From Thermoplasmata archaeon (lineage in GTDB: Archaea; Thermoplasmatota; Thermoplasmata; Halarchaeoplasmatales; Halarchaeoplasmataceae), in NCBI GenBank assembly GCA_003560595.1, contig PWKY01000004.1, positions 1-56,538 of the forward strand: a stretch of 56,538 bases of DNA, given 5' to 3'. This document shows, one piece after another, positions 9,001 through 17,775 of the stretch (positions are counted from its first letter, which is position 1; every line of letters starts with the position of its first letter). The translations under genes were made by a program, and so were the position numbers. The notes beneath the pieces were generated by a model. That model had not been told where the DNA came from, did not search any database, and worked only from the letters and a program-made list of their open reading frames with translations.

Positions 9001-12000
9001 TAACTCAGGTCCCGTGATAAACTCTTATTCCGAGAGTCAAGTGACAGGAGGCTCGAATCTCGGAGGTCTCGTTGGACAGATCCATAGCTCGAGTGGTACT
9101 GTATCACGATCCTATTCTACCGGCGACGTGACCGGAACAGGAGATAATGTAGGTGGACTAGTGGGATACATCTACATCGGTGAGTGGGTAGGATCTTCTA
9201 GTGATGAACTTATTTTAGAAAATAGTGACTTTCATGTTGATAACACGTATTCTACGGGTAATGTGACCGGGAACTGGAATGTAGGTGGCCTCGTTGGACA
9301 AATAAATACGGGCACGGTGAATCGCTCATATTCCATAGGACAAGCAAGCGGTGCGAATAGAGTTGGTGGACTCGTTGGATATAGTAGGCATGAAGGAACA
9401 GTAGGTAATTCCTTCTGGGATATGAACACCTCAGAAACGGAAGAATCGGACGGAGGTGTCGGAAAAACCACGGGAGAGATGATGGACATCTCGACCTTTA
9501 GCGATGTAGAGTGGGATATAACTGCGGTGGAATATCCTGAGTATCGTAACCTAGACTATATATGGAATATCGTTGAAACAGAGACGTATCCCTTCTTCAG
9601 CTGGGAGGATTCAGAACTGATCGAGATATGGACGTGGGAGGACCTTCACAACATCCGAGATAACATGACCGGGATCTATTACCTGATGACCGACCTTACA
9701 CCGGAGTGCGAATATTACGATGAGTATGCTTCTGAAGATGCGAACGATGAAGCTGGGTGGCTTCCTATAGGCGATGATGAGACCCATTTTTCAGGTCAAC
9801 TAGACGGACAAGGGTTCACCATAAGTGGATTACACATAAACCGCTCAGAGGATAATAACATCGGTCTCTTTGGTTATATAGGTGAAGCTGGGTTAGTGGT
9901 AAATATGGCACTCACCGACATCCATGTGAGAGGAGATAGTCGTGTAGGTGGTCTTACTGGAACCTCTGAGGGAAACATATATGACTCACATGTTAAGGGA
10001 GATGTTACAGGTGGGGGTTGGAGAATAGGCGGATTGGCAGGTCAAAACGAAGGAATAATTAGTAACTCTTTCGCTGACGTTAACGTAGATTGTGGAGGCT
10101 CCAATGCGGGTGGATTGGTAGGTACGAATAACCATGGTGTCGTCTATCGTTCCTATGCTTATGGAAACATCTCCGGAGGTGCAAATGTAGGAGGTCTTAT
10201 CGGGCTTTCCGCTGGAGATGGATCCGTAGTCACAGAATCATTCTCAACCTGTGATGTATTAGCCGGGAATAATGCCGGTGGTTTGGTCGGTTGGAACGCT
10301 GGAGGTAATGTATCAAATTCATACTCCGTTGGGGATATCACAAGAAGGACTGCTTCTTCAGGCACGAATATCGGAGGTTTCGTAGGTCGGAACGGTGGAA
10401 ACATAATCAACTGCTACTCAACCGGTCAAGTTGAATATGAAGATGATGATAACCCAACTGACAAGGGTTTTGTTGGAGAAGTCGATGAAGAGGAAGAGCC
10501 TGAGATGACAGGTAACTTCTGGGATGTGGAAACCAGCGGACAGACCGATACAGCAGGTGATGCCACCGGTTTAACCACAAGCGAGATGATGACCGAGAGT
10601 ACCTTCACCGACGCAGATTGGGACTTCGAAGATATCTGGTGGATGGTAGAAGACGAATATTATCCGCTCTTGAGTTGGCAGGGACCGGTTTACAACGTTG
10701 ATTCAAGAGAAACATTCGATAGGATATCTGATGCAGTACACAGCACAGAGGACGGAGACACAGTGTTGGTCTCCTCCGGAACTTACAAAGAAAATGTAGT
10801 ATTATCAAGGCAGATCCGATTGATAGGTGCTGGTATGGATGAAAGTATCATCGATGCCCAGGGAGACGGATTTGGCATCCTCGTGATGGCAAACAACACC
10901 TTGGTGAGAGGTTTCACCCTGGAGAACGCTACTAATGGAGATCCAGGAGCGGGTATAGTCATCGTTGATCCTGCAGGTAACGGCGGCGAGGGTCCTCCAG
11001 AGGAGACGCATCCGCTTTATAATATTACATTAGATCACGTCAGATCCACGGATAACAACCACAGTGTGATAATGATCGATGTCCACGAAAGTACCATAAC
11101 CAACAGCACTCTATCTGGAAGTACGTACGAAAATATCTACTTGATGGGCTCTAGCGATAATAAGATAGCTGATAATACCTTTAACGACGGACATGCAGGG
11201 ATAAAGTTGGACGGATCCCACGGTAACGAAATTCATAGCAACGATGCATCTTCAAACGCATTCGGTATCGTTTTAACGATGTCAGAAGGGAATACCATCC
11301 ATGATAACTCTGTATATGATAACCAACCAGTGGATTATTATAGCGGCATGGGTATCGTCTTAGAAGAGGGTTCCAACCATAACGTGCTAGCAGATAATGA
11401 GATATCAGACAACTTATATGGTATATTCATCACCGATTCAACACATAACACACTATCTGGTAATCAGATGTCCAGCAACGGCATCGTCATAATGGGCGAT
11501 GAAGTAGGATACTGGAATACTCATGAGATCGATGACAGCAATACTGTTAATGGATCCCCGGTCATATACTTGAAGGATCAGAGCGGTCAAGAGATAACAT
11601 GGGACGCAGGTCAAGTCATACTCGCTAATTGCGACGAAGTCACTGTAGAGGGTATGGAGATCGATGATGCTACAGTAGGTATACAAATCGGTTTCTCTAA
11701 GAACAGCCATATCTTAGGAAATACTTTATCCGGTAACCTTGCTGGCATGGTATCATTTTACTCTGATGGGAATCAGATCATTGGAAACGAGATCCATGAT
11801 AATCACGTGGGGATGATGTGGAATAATTCACACAGTAATCACATCTTGGATAACACTATATTGAATAACGAAGAAGGGATACAGCTATTCGAATCGAACG
11901 ACAACGAAATCTACCACAACGTGTTCATCGCCAATGATAACCACGCTAGAGACGATGGCGATAATTCCTGGGATGCCGGCTATCCGACCGGAGGCAACTA

Positions 12001-14596
12001 CTGGGACGATCACACAACACCAGATGAGTACAGCGGTGAAGATCAAGAACAACCGGGTTCAGATGGTATAGTGGATGATGAACGTGAGATAGAAGGAGGC
12101 GACAACGTTGATAACTATCCATGGACGAATCCACATTTCGAACTTCAGATCGTGGTGTCCGATCCGGAACCGGAAGATGGAGCGGATGGGGTGCCCTTGG
12201 ATACGACACTTTCTGTATATGTGGAAGCAGACGGTCATCCAACCGAGGTCACTTTCTATCTAGATGGTGATGAGATATATTCGGATACCATCACTGAAGA
12301 CGGTCATGTCATCACCGATGCTCTAGAACTAGAACATGAAACAGGTTATGAATGGTACGTCATCGCAACCAACGATGGCGATAAAAACTACACAAGAACT
12401 CCCGATCACACATTCACCACTTTGAGAATCTATGAGCTCACCATCGGTGACATCATAGGACAAGGTACTGTAGAGGTGGATGGTGTAGATGCAGGAGTTG
12501 GCTGGTCAAACGAATTCACCGAGGGCAGTGAAGTGAGTCTAATTGCCGATGCGGACGATGGCTGGGAATTCGTCGAATGGACCGGACATACGGATAATAT
12601 AGACGATATGAACTCAGCTACCACCACTATCATCATGGAAGATGATTATACGATAAACGCTAGATTTGAATTGATCCAACACCAGTTGACCATAGATAGC
12701 ACTGATGGTGGAGAAGTTACTGATCCCGGTGAAGATACGTTTACTTACAACCATGGGACACATGTGGGGTTGACTGCCCAGGCGGATACTTATTATCGTT
12801 TCGTCGAATGGACAGGCGATACGGATGAGATCGATGATATCTACTCCGCAAATACACACATAATAATGAATGATAATTATTCTATAACTGCAGTTTTCGA
12901 AGTCGATCAACAATTCGATCTGTATATAGATTCCAACGAAGGCGGACAAGTCACAGATCCCGGTGAAGGGCCTTTTGTATACGATTATGGTACTGAAGTC
13001 GAATTGCTAGCAGAAGCTTATGATGGCTGGGAGTTCGTGAGATGGGAAGGTCAAGTCGGCGAGATAGATGATGTAAATTCAGCCTCTACAACCATCACCA
13101 TGTATGGTACGTATTCTATAACAGCGTTCTTCGAGGAGATAATAGAAGAGTACGATCTGACTGTAGAGATAGATGGCCAGGGCCGTGTGGATAGATCTCC
13201 GGATGATGATACGTACGTAGAAGGGACTTGGGTAGACCTCACTGCGGTACCAGATGATGGCTGGGAATTCAGCCACTGGTCCGGTGATGTACCAGAAGGA
13301 CAAGAAGAACACGATCATATCTCGATATACATGGACGACGATAAGACCGTCACCGCACATTTCATCTATATTGAGATGTACGAACTCACGGTAAATACCG
13401 TGGGAAGCGGTTCTGTAAATATACATCCTCACCAGGAGGAGTATCAAGAGGGAACATTGGTCTATCTCGATGCCATGCCCGCCCACGGCTGGGAGTTCAG
13501 CCACTGGTCCGGCGACATAGGCGATGAACCCGAAGATTCCATGCACATATCTATAACCATGGACGACAATAAAACGGTGACCGCACACTTTGTAGAGGAT
13601 ATACCAGACGATACCGACATGTATAACTTGTACATCCAGTACCAAGGTTCCGGAAGCGTAACCGTTGATCCATTGCGCAGCGAATATGCCGATGGTACCG
13701 TGGTAACCCTGACTGCCGTGCCTGCCCACGGTTGGGAATTCGTAGAATGGACCGGGGATGCCTCGGGAGCCGCTTCACAGATATCCGTTACAATGGACAG
13801 AGATAGGACAGTGACAGCCAATTTCCAAAAGACCGAAGCAGACATAATCATATCAAATTTCCAGGTACATCCTGATCAAGGCGATGCACCTCTCAACGTC
13901 AGCATCACCGCAGAGCTGGAGAACGTTGGCACGGGATCCGGTACTATCCAGCTGAATATGGGTGATACCTTGATAGAAGGATGGACCCTGGGTCCCGGTG
14001 ACACCGTATCCGTAGATGAGGAATATACCTTCGATAGACAAGGCCTTTACTACTTCCATCTTGGAGATCAGAGCATATCGGTACGAGTGGGCGAAGTCAC
14101 GGTTTATTCGCTCAACGTGAACATCGAAGGTCAAGGTAGTGTTAGTCATCAGGAGTTATACGAAGAGGGGACCGAAGTCACACTCAATGCGGTTCCTGAA
14201 TCCGGCTGGGAGTTCTTGGAGTGGAGAGGAGACTTCGTTGGACAAGAACGCCAGATAACACTTTACATGTACGAAGATAAAACCCTCACTGCTGTATTCC
14301 AGGAGATAGACGATCCAGACGACCCTGATGATCCCGATGATCCCGATGATCCAGAAGAGGAAAGAACCGTCATGGACACATTACTTGACTACCGGTGGAT
14401 CTTAGTGGTCGTGGTATTGGTCATAATTGTACTACTGGTATTAGCCATGAGAAAAGGTAAAACCCCACCTCCGGTAGAAGATCAATTTTTTGAAGGAGAC
14501 GAGCAGATGATGTCCGAAGAGACGCCTCCTGAAGAATTTGGTGGTCTGGAAGAACCCCTGCCGGAAGAGGAGTTTGACGGCCAAGAAGACATGTAA
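6059..14596 (+). CDS. Giant GLUG / beta-helix / InlB-B-repeat surface protein
   Basis: The 2845-residue protein begins with a signal peptide (1-28). Four GLUG solenoid blocks follow, at about 30-360, 435-690, 716-1185 and 1190-1540, most opening with 'W..LY.IR.DLTG.Y.L..DLDE' and built from VGGLVG.N.GTVSNSYA.G.V units. A NosD/pectate-lyase-like parallel beta-helix lies at about 1545-2020 (DNTF..GHAGIKLD, NTLSGN), then an Ig-like domain (2035-2120). Eight divergent InlB B-repeats (GWEFVEWTGD ... TVTAHF) occur: one at 364-434, six at 2124-2590, and one after a CARDB-like domain (2600-2680). A D-D-P linker, a membrane helix (about 2775-2797) and an acidic cytoplasmic tail end it. It is probably a long adhesin or envelope stalk anchored in the membrane. 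Confidence 0.88.
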   Translation: MKYQKILAFSVVVSLMIGSMALVTSMAMEDEIRQGLFDGYVEIYDWQDLYDIREDLTGDYVLMNDLDENTDGYDELVDTEEGWEPIGDADDRFLGTLDGGDHTITGLHINRPALGYVGLFGFLGEFQAGAEVINLGLEDANITGGSATGIIAGQSDRGTVENCFAKGIIDGNDNVGGLVGLNLYGTVSNSHATVNVTGVVSTGGIVGWNRGTVEYTYATGDVTGNQQVGGLVGRNENTVSNSYAMTNVTGGWRFGGLVGSNEDTVSNSFAIGDVIGTGENVGGGLVDNNEGTVIASFYHEDMPKCGAEEPNSLPLDDLEFGSISTFGSAGWDIEMVDTDRDHPYLSWEDGQEEPTWLIQESDTQYELTIEVTGDGYTVPEVGTHTYYEHGKIVVEAFQDQGYVFVDWTGDIEADEEVINVTMDGDKTITANFEPISYEISDWEQLYQIRYDLTGNYTLIDDLDEHSEHYHEYASEDADDGSGWLPIGDDENQFTGEFEGNGFTIADFHMDRDNADMLGLFGSIGEEGMINHLHLENFEIMNGRNDVGGLVGRSHGMISNSSAHGVVDGRRNSGGLVGINHGTINNSSANSDVDGDDDVGGLVGNNHGTISNSSANSDVSGRGRLGVLVGTNDGLITSSKVSSGSVTSNFERLGGLIGYNIGTIENSHYNIENVTINGDNYVTFGGLYDEQYEDWIQNDRYLNIEDYDTTLIPDGEYYEIIEVQGIKDLLGFAAYEEYRFRLASDIDLSADDGLHIPYIEADFDGDNYTISDLHVDMPFAWDVGMFGYITEGSAINNVILSGSNVTGDYYIGILSGRNRGTISNSHITGDVDGGWYIGGSVGQNLGTISSSSSAGSATGSRRHIGGFTGENRGTLSETYTTTEVTVDGVWDYIGGLTGSNSGTIVNSHAEGNVSAVDNDAVGGLIGQQVSIGTVSNSYATGDVSSGGNNVGGLVGTNSGTVSNSYAAGSVSGNEGVGGLVGYNSGPVINSYSESQVTGGSNLGGLVGQIHSSSGTVSRSYSTGDVTGTGDNVGGLVGYIYIGEWVGSSSDELILENSDFHVDNTYSTGNVTGNWNVGGLVGQINTGTVNRSYSIGQASGANRVGGLVGYSRHEGTVGNSFWDMNTSETEESDGGVGKTTGEMMDISTFSDVEWDITAVEYPEYRNLDYIWNIVETETYPFFSWEDSELIEIWTWEDLHNIRDNMTGIYYLMTDLTPECEYYDEYASEDANDEAGWLPIGDDETHFSGQLDGQGFTISGLHINRSEDNNIGLFGYIGEAGLVVNMALTDIHVRGDSRVGGLTGTSEGNIYDSHVKGDVTGGGWRIGGLAGQNEGIISNSFADVNVDCGGSNAGGLVGTNNHGVVYRSYAYGNISGGANVGGLIGLSAGDGSVVTESFSTCDVLAGNNAGGLVGWNAGGNVSNSYSVGDITRRTASSGTNIGGFVGRNGGNIINCYSTGQVEYEDDDNPTDKGFVGEVDEEEEPEMTGNFWDVETSGQTDTAGDATGLTTSEMMTESTFTDADWDFEDIWWMVEDEYYPLLSWQGPVYNVDSRETFDRISDAVHSTEDGDTVLVSSGTYKENVVLSRQIRLIGAGMDESIIDAQGDGFGILVMANNTLVRGFTLENATNGDPGAGIVIVDPAGNGGEGPPEETHPLYNITLDHVRSTDNNHSVIMIDVHESTITNSTLSGSTYENIYLMGSSDNKIADNTFNDGHAGIKLDGSHGNEIHSNDASSNAFGIVLTMSEGNTIHDNSVYDNQPVDYYSGMGIVLEEGSNHNVLADNEISDNLYGIFITDSTHNTLSGNQMSSNGIVIMGDEVGYWNTHEIDDSNTVNGSPVIYLKDQSGQEITWDAGQVILANCDEVTVEGMEIDDATVGIQIGFSKNSHILGNTLSGNLAGMVSFYSDGNQIIGNEIHDNHVGMMWNNSHSNHILDNTILNNEEGIQLFESNDNEIYHNVFIANDNHARDDGDNSWDAGYPTGGNYWDDHTTPDEYSGEDQEQPGSDGIVDDEREIEGGDNVDNYPWTNPHFELQIVVSDPEPEDGADGVPLDTTLSVYVEADGHPTEVTFYLDGDEIYSDTITEDGHVITDALELEHETGYEWYVIATNDGDKNYTRTPDHTFTTLRIYELTIGDIIGQGTVEVDGVDAGVGWSNEFTEGSEVSLIADADDGWEFVEWTGHTDNIDDMNSATTTIIMEDDYTINARFELIQHQLTIDSTDGGEVTDPGEDTFTYNHGTHVGLTAQADTYYRFVEWTGDTDEIDDIYSANTHIIMNDNYSITAVFEVDQQFDLYIDSNEGGQVTDPGEGPFVYDYGTEVELLAEAYDGWEFVRWEGQVGEIDDVNSASTTITMYGTYSITAFFEEIIEEYDLTVEIDGQGRVDRSPDDDTYVEGTWVDLTAVPDDGWEFSHWSGDVPEGQEEHDHISIYMDDDKTVTAHFIYIEMYELTVNTVGSGSVNIHPHQEEYQEGTLVYLDAMPAHGWEFSHWSGDIGDEPEDSMHISITMDDNKTVTAHFVEDIPDDTDMYNLYIQYQGSGSVTVDPLRSEYADGTVVTLTAVPAHGWEFVEWTGDASGAASQISVTMDRDRTVTANFQKTEADIIISNFQVHPDQGDAPLNVSITAELENVGTGSGTIQLNMGDTLIEGWTLGPGDTVSVDEEYTFDRQGLYYFHLGDQSISVRVGEVTVYSLNVNIEGQGSVSHQELYEEGTEVTLNAVPESGWEFLEWRGDFVGQERQITLYMYEDKTLTAVFQEIDDPDDPDDPDDPDDPEEERTVMDTLLDYRWILVVVVLVIIVLLVLAMRKGKTPPPVEDQFFEGDEQMMSEETPPEEFGGLEEPLPEEEFDGQEDM
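14309..14360 (+). repeat. 9-nt tandem repeat coding for an Asp-Asp-Pro linker
   Basis: About five copies of a gatgatccc-like unit encode DDP repeats just before the membrane helix of the giant protein. It is a stiff, acidic spacer, and its copy number is likely to vary between strains. Confidence 0.7.
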
Positions 14597-14668
14597 AACC
14601 CCCCTCCCTTTTTTACTTATCATCATGAAACATTCGACCGAAAGATCGTCCACTAGGGGTACAATCGA

Positions 14669-15388
14669 TCACTCCGAAGGAGTCGTCCCGCTGAAAAACA
14701 CGGAATGGCCTGGAAGCACTACGTTGAGTTCTATCTCGACCTCGTAATCCACCCCTCTACCTATACCTTTGAAAGTTCTAGATACTGAGAACCATCCCGT
14801 TTCTCCGACCTCTAGGAATTCATACGACATATCTGGACCCATGGCTAGTTCTTTATCAGCAGTGGAAAAATTGATCACAGGGCCGTCGAATCTAAGCGGC
14901 AGATCTCCTGTATTTTTTATCTTTATCTCGTCCACAAATACATCGACCTGGGAATTTACTTCGTATAGCACCTTATGATCCAAAAGCTCTATATCGGCGG
15001 ACTCGAACACTTTTGAATACGTACTGAGGACCTCACCGTCTTTTTCCGCCACAACAGTATATTCTCCGCCTTCGGCCTGAGGTATCGCCATCTCTACTTC
15101 AGTCTTAGAGATGTCCTCTATATCGATGGTATGATCCTCAGGAACCCTAGGTCCATCTAAAGTCAAAGTAAGTTCCGTATCTGTTTTGAATTCTACGGTG
15201 ACGTAATAATTGGGCATACCCCCGGTTTCTTCCGTCCCCTCCTTTATACCTATGAGGATATCTCTGATCTCGACCTCCCCATGGGTATCTCCATTCAAAC
15301 AACCAGAAAAAACCGTCGAAGCTAACAATACTACCGCCATGATAACAAATAGTTTTCCTTTCATCACGAAGCTGTAAACTTCATTCAA
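14669..15388 (-). CDS. Membrane lipoprotein, function unknown
   Basis: The N-terminus has a basic start, a hydrophobic core and a lipobox ending in Cys (LLASTVFSGCLNG), so the protein is probably lipid-anchored outside the membrane. The rest (about 200 residues) is beta-rich, like an Ig or CARDB-type fold (VTVEFKTDTELTLTLDGPRV, LDHKVLYEVNSQVDVFVDEIKIKNTGDLPLRFDG). No catalytic motif is seen. The start could be the ATG at 15388 or the one at 15364 (MKGKLF), which gives a more normal signal. It converges on the giant surface gene with about 70 nt between the stops. A carrier or scaffold role at the surface is inferred only from its layout. Confidence 0.7.
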   Translation of the reverse strand: MNEVYSFVMKGKLFVIMAVVLLASTVFSGCLNGDTHGEVEIRDILIGIKEGTEETGGMPNYYVTVEFKTDTELTLTLDGPRVPEDHTIDIEDISKTEVEMAIPQAEGGEYTVVAEKDGEVLSTYSKVFESADIELLDHKVLYEVNSQVDVFVDEIKIKNTGDLPLRFDGPVINFSTADKELAMGPDMSYEFLEVGETGWFSVSRTFKGIGRGVDYEVEIELNVVLPGHSVFFSGTTPSE

Positions 15389-15909
15389 AGGTAATATAAC
15401 TTTCGATGTGGTTCCCGAAGTCTATTATCTGAAATAGTTTGGAACGCTTAACCGGTGTCAATCGGTAAGTGGGTGGAGCCATGGCCGCCCTTGATGAGGG
15501 GTACGTTCTATATATTCATCCTTTGGAACCGAAAGAACATGTTGGGGAACTCGGAGTAGATAACGATGGGAAACCAAATTGAGAGCCATTGATCATACTT
15601 TACATAATTATCAACTGCGGATGGCCGGTAAATTTGGATCCCATCTTAGCATCACTTGTTTGATATTCCGGGATTTATCGATCGCACCCTCCTCGTAACT
15701 TAGGTAATAAAGATCCAAACATCCCTACCCATCCTCCCAAAAAAACATCCAAGTACTTTACACCGGATATCCTATAGTGCTTCTCTTTAGATTCTTAAAC
15801 GATTTCACTATAACTCTACTAAAACCAAATATTTTTCAACTATAGTTCAATCATTCCTAAAAAGTTTTAAATAATTGTAGAGTTCTTATGTATTCACGAG
15901 GTCGTATCC
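15389..15909. other. Intergenic region with a short coding-like relic
   Basis: In about 520 nt there is one short frame, 15481-15582 (34 codons from ATG), GC-richer than its surroundings and reading like part of a protein (EGYVLYIHPLEPKEHVGEL). No family is recognised and it has no promoter, so it is probably a relic. The rest is AT-rich and ends in the promoter of the next ATPase gene. Confidence 0.35.
15862..15873 (+). promoter_or_regulatory. TATA box of the DUF4143 ATPase gene
   Basis: The box aagttttaaata lies about 42 nt before the ATG at 15910. A start of transcription near 15893 would leave a leader of roughly 17 nt. Confidence 0.5.
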
Positions 15910-17226
15910 ATGGAAACGAATACTGAGATGAATATGGAAGAATACTTCGACAGAGAGTTGTTGGAAGATCTGAAGATCTGGGCCGACAGGAAAGAGATAA
16001 TAGCCGTCAAAGGACCTAGACAGTCGGGAAAAACAACCCTGTTGAAGATCTTTAGAAGATGGCTGATCGAGGAAAAGGGAATAGACAAAGACCGTATCGT
16101 ATTCAAGACCATGGAGGATCCGATTTTCAAAAGGGAGTTTGAAAAGAACCCTCGTGAAACTATAGAGAGTTATTTGGTAGACAAAAAAAGGCACTTTTTT
16201 TTTCTAGATGAATTCCAATATGCGGAGGAGGCTGGGAAAAACATCAAGTTCCTGTACGATACACTGGGAGATGTAAAATTCATCGTCACTGGATCTTCCT
16301 CTCTAGAGTTGACGGGAAAGACTTCCAAACACCTCGTAGGAAGGATGTTTTCTTCTCATCTGTACCCCTTCTCTTTTTGGGAGTTCCTCAACGCCAAGAA
16401 CAAGAGATTGGCTAGGATATATTCAAAGAAAAACGAAAAGGTCCATAAATTTTTGAAGCACGGAACAGAACTTGATGTCCAGGAGGATGTGTTCCTGTCC
16501 GAGTTCGAGAAGCCTTTCGAGGAGTATCTAAGGTACGGTTCATATCCCGAAGTGATAAAGTCCGAGGAAGAGGAGATGAAAAAGACCGTTCTGAAGAACC
16601 TTTTCGAGACTTATATCACAAGAGATATAATATCGCTTCTGAAAGTCCAAGATTCGGCCAAGTTGAGAGACGTGGTCAAGATACTTAGCAGTCAGTTAGG
16701 AGGGATGTTGAACTACAACAGCATCTCTGATTCCTGCGATCTTTATCATAAAAAGACTAAGGAGTTCCTGCGGATATTGGAAGAAACGTATGTGATAGAC
16801 CTGGTTAAGCCGTATCATAAGAACTTGAAGACCGAACTAAAGAAGAATCCGAAGGCTTACTTTATCGATCTCGGCCTGAGGAACTATGCCCTGGGAAACT
16901 TTTTACCGCTGGAGGCCAGGACCGACAACGGTGAGATCGTCGAGAACTTCGTTCTCACCCAACTCAGACCCAGAGTACCGGAAAAGATCAACTACTGGCG
17001 AACCCAGGGAAAAGCGGAGATAGACTTCATTTACAAAAACGGAGATGATATCGTTCCCATTGAGGTCAAGTACCAGAGTTTTTCCCGACCTAAAGTATCA
17101 AGGGGATTCAGGAGTTATCTCTCAGACTACAAGCCAGAAAGGGGGATCATCATCACAAAGGATCTCTGGGGAGAAACTGAGATAGAGGGAACCACCATCA
17201 AATTCATACCCGTGTACTACCTGTAG
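15910..17226 (+). CDS. AAA_14/DUF4143 ATPase
   Basis: Residues about 25-160 form a P-loop ATPase: Walker A GPRQSGKTT, Walker B HFFFLDEFQ, and a sensor strand FIVTGSSSLEL. The C-terminal DUF4143 part (about 200-438) has a winged-helix-like middle and a restriction-endonuclease-like end with the motif AEIDFIYKNG...IVPIEVKY. These ATPases are abundant in archaea and bacteria, frequently mobile, and their cellular task is not settled; defence, regulation or self-spread have been suggested. The protein is full length and ends in the usual way (IKFIPVYYL). The stop is TAG. A degraded relative lies just downstream on the other strand. Confidence 0.88.
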   Translation: METNTEMNMEEYFDRELLEDLKIWADRKEIIAVKGPRQSGKTTLLKIFRRWLIEEKGIDKDRIVFKTMEDPIFKREFEKNPRETIESYLVDKKRHFFFLDEFQYAEEAGKNIKFLYDTLGDVKFIVTGSSSLELTGKTSKHLVGRMFSSHLYPFSFWEFLNAKNKRLARIYSKKNEKVHKFLKHGTELDVQEDVFLSEFEKPFEEYLRYGSYPEVIKSEEEEMKKTVLKNLFETYITRDIISLLKVQDSAKLRDVVKILSSQLGGMLNYNSISDSCDLYHKKTKEFLRILEETYVIDLVKPYHKNLKTELKKNPKAYFIDLGLRNYALGNFLPLEARTDNGEIVENFVLTQLRPRVPEKINYWRTQGKAEIDFIYKNGDDIVPIEVKYQSFSRPKVSRGFRSYLSDYKPERGIIITKDLWGETEIEGTTIKFIPVYYL

Positions 17227-17293
17227 ATATCCAGCCATGGCTAGATGACTCCCTATAGGCTGTATATATCGACATCATTTAGGATGAGTAAAA

Positions 17294-17449
17294 GAACGGG
17301 ATATCTTCGTATTATAACTGAGATAGTCATCCTTTTCAACCCCCTAAGAGGAAGATGATCAGAAGACGCAGCAGCCCTATCATCATGATCGGCGATCACA
17401 CCATCGAACATAAGAGCCAGGGAGGCACTACGTGGAATGTTCTACCATC
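17294..17449. repeat. Duplicated 156-bp segment, copy A
   Basis: It matches 19225-19380 base for base in length, with no indel and only scattered changes. The right part (from 17396) is the 3' end of a minus-strand ATPase relic and the left part (17294-17395) is its downstream flank, including an imperfect hairpin (17322-17332 with 17350-17360). Confidence 0.85.
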
Positions 17450-17697
17450 CCTATCATCGTAAACATCGTTGGTCACGAGAAAAAGATCGAAATCTTTGGA
17501 AAGCTCTAAAAGATCCTTCGCCTGGTCTTTCGAAACATCGGACGTATATTTTACTTCAAAGGCCTTCTTCATCTTGGGCAAAACGATACCGACTTCCGGT
17601 TCTCTACAAAACCTAGGTCTTTTCAGCCTTTCCAGCGATATATCCGAAGGGGTCAGCGGTTCAAAAGCGGCAGGAAAATCGATCTTAAATATTCTGG
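17396..17697 (-). pseudogene. C-terminal relic of a DUF4143-type ATPase
   Basis: Translated on the minus strand from the TAG at about 17698, this gives roughly 100 codons that look like the nuclease-like end of an ATPase: REPEVGIVLPKMKKAFEVKY, then DLFLVTND and the closing VVPPWLLCSMV. ATP-binding parts are absent. The relic points toward the intact DUF4143 ATPase gene and away from the DUF234 ATPase gene. The ATG at 17581 would give only 61 residues. It is likely the leftover of an ATPase gene replaced or overrun by a newer copy. Confidence 0.65.
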
Positions 17698-17724
17698 ACT
17701 AAGTTAGTCCATACTAAGTTAGTC
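17696..17724. promoter_or_regulatory. Two tandem palindromes, likely operator
   Basis: The 15-nt palindrome ggactaa-g-ttagtcc (17696-17710) is followed at once by a near copy (actaagttagtct, 17713-17725). The repeat period is 15 nt. It lies about 20 nt ahead of the TATA box of the DUF234 ATPase gene, the place where archaeal activators or repressors bind. The binding protein is unknown; the downstream ATPase could itself control the site. Confidence 0.65.
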
Positions 17725-17742
17725 TAAACTCACTAAACCAAA

Positions 17743-17753
17743 AATGTTTTATC
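17743..17753 (+). promoter_or_regulatory. TATA box of the DUF234 ATPase gene
   Basis: The box aatgttttatc lies about 28 nt before the ATG at 17776, so the transcript should be leaderless or nearly so. Confidence 0.5.
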
Positions 17754-17775
17754 CCACCTTTTACAATCTTAATAC

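Noticed and set aside
6600-10400. CRISPR-like regular DNA repeats
   Set aside because: The periodic words code for GLUG protein repeats in one long frame and vary at third positions; there are no unique spacers.
13079-13729. 216-codon minus-strand frame inside the giant gene
   Set aside because: It mirrors the InlB B-repeats of the plus-strand frame, has no family features and repeats with the same period; it is a shadow.
15481-15582. 34-codon ORF as a real small gene
   Set aside because: No promoter or ribosome site at the right spacing and no family; kept only as a possible relic.
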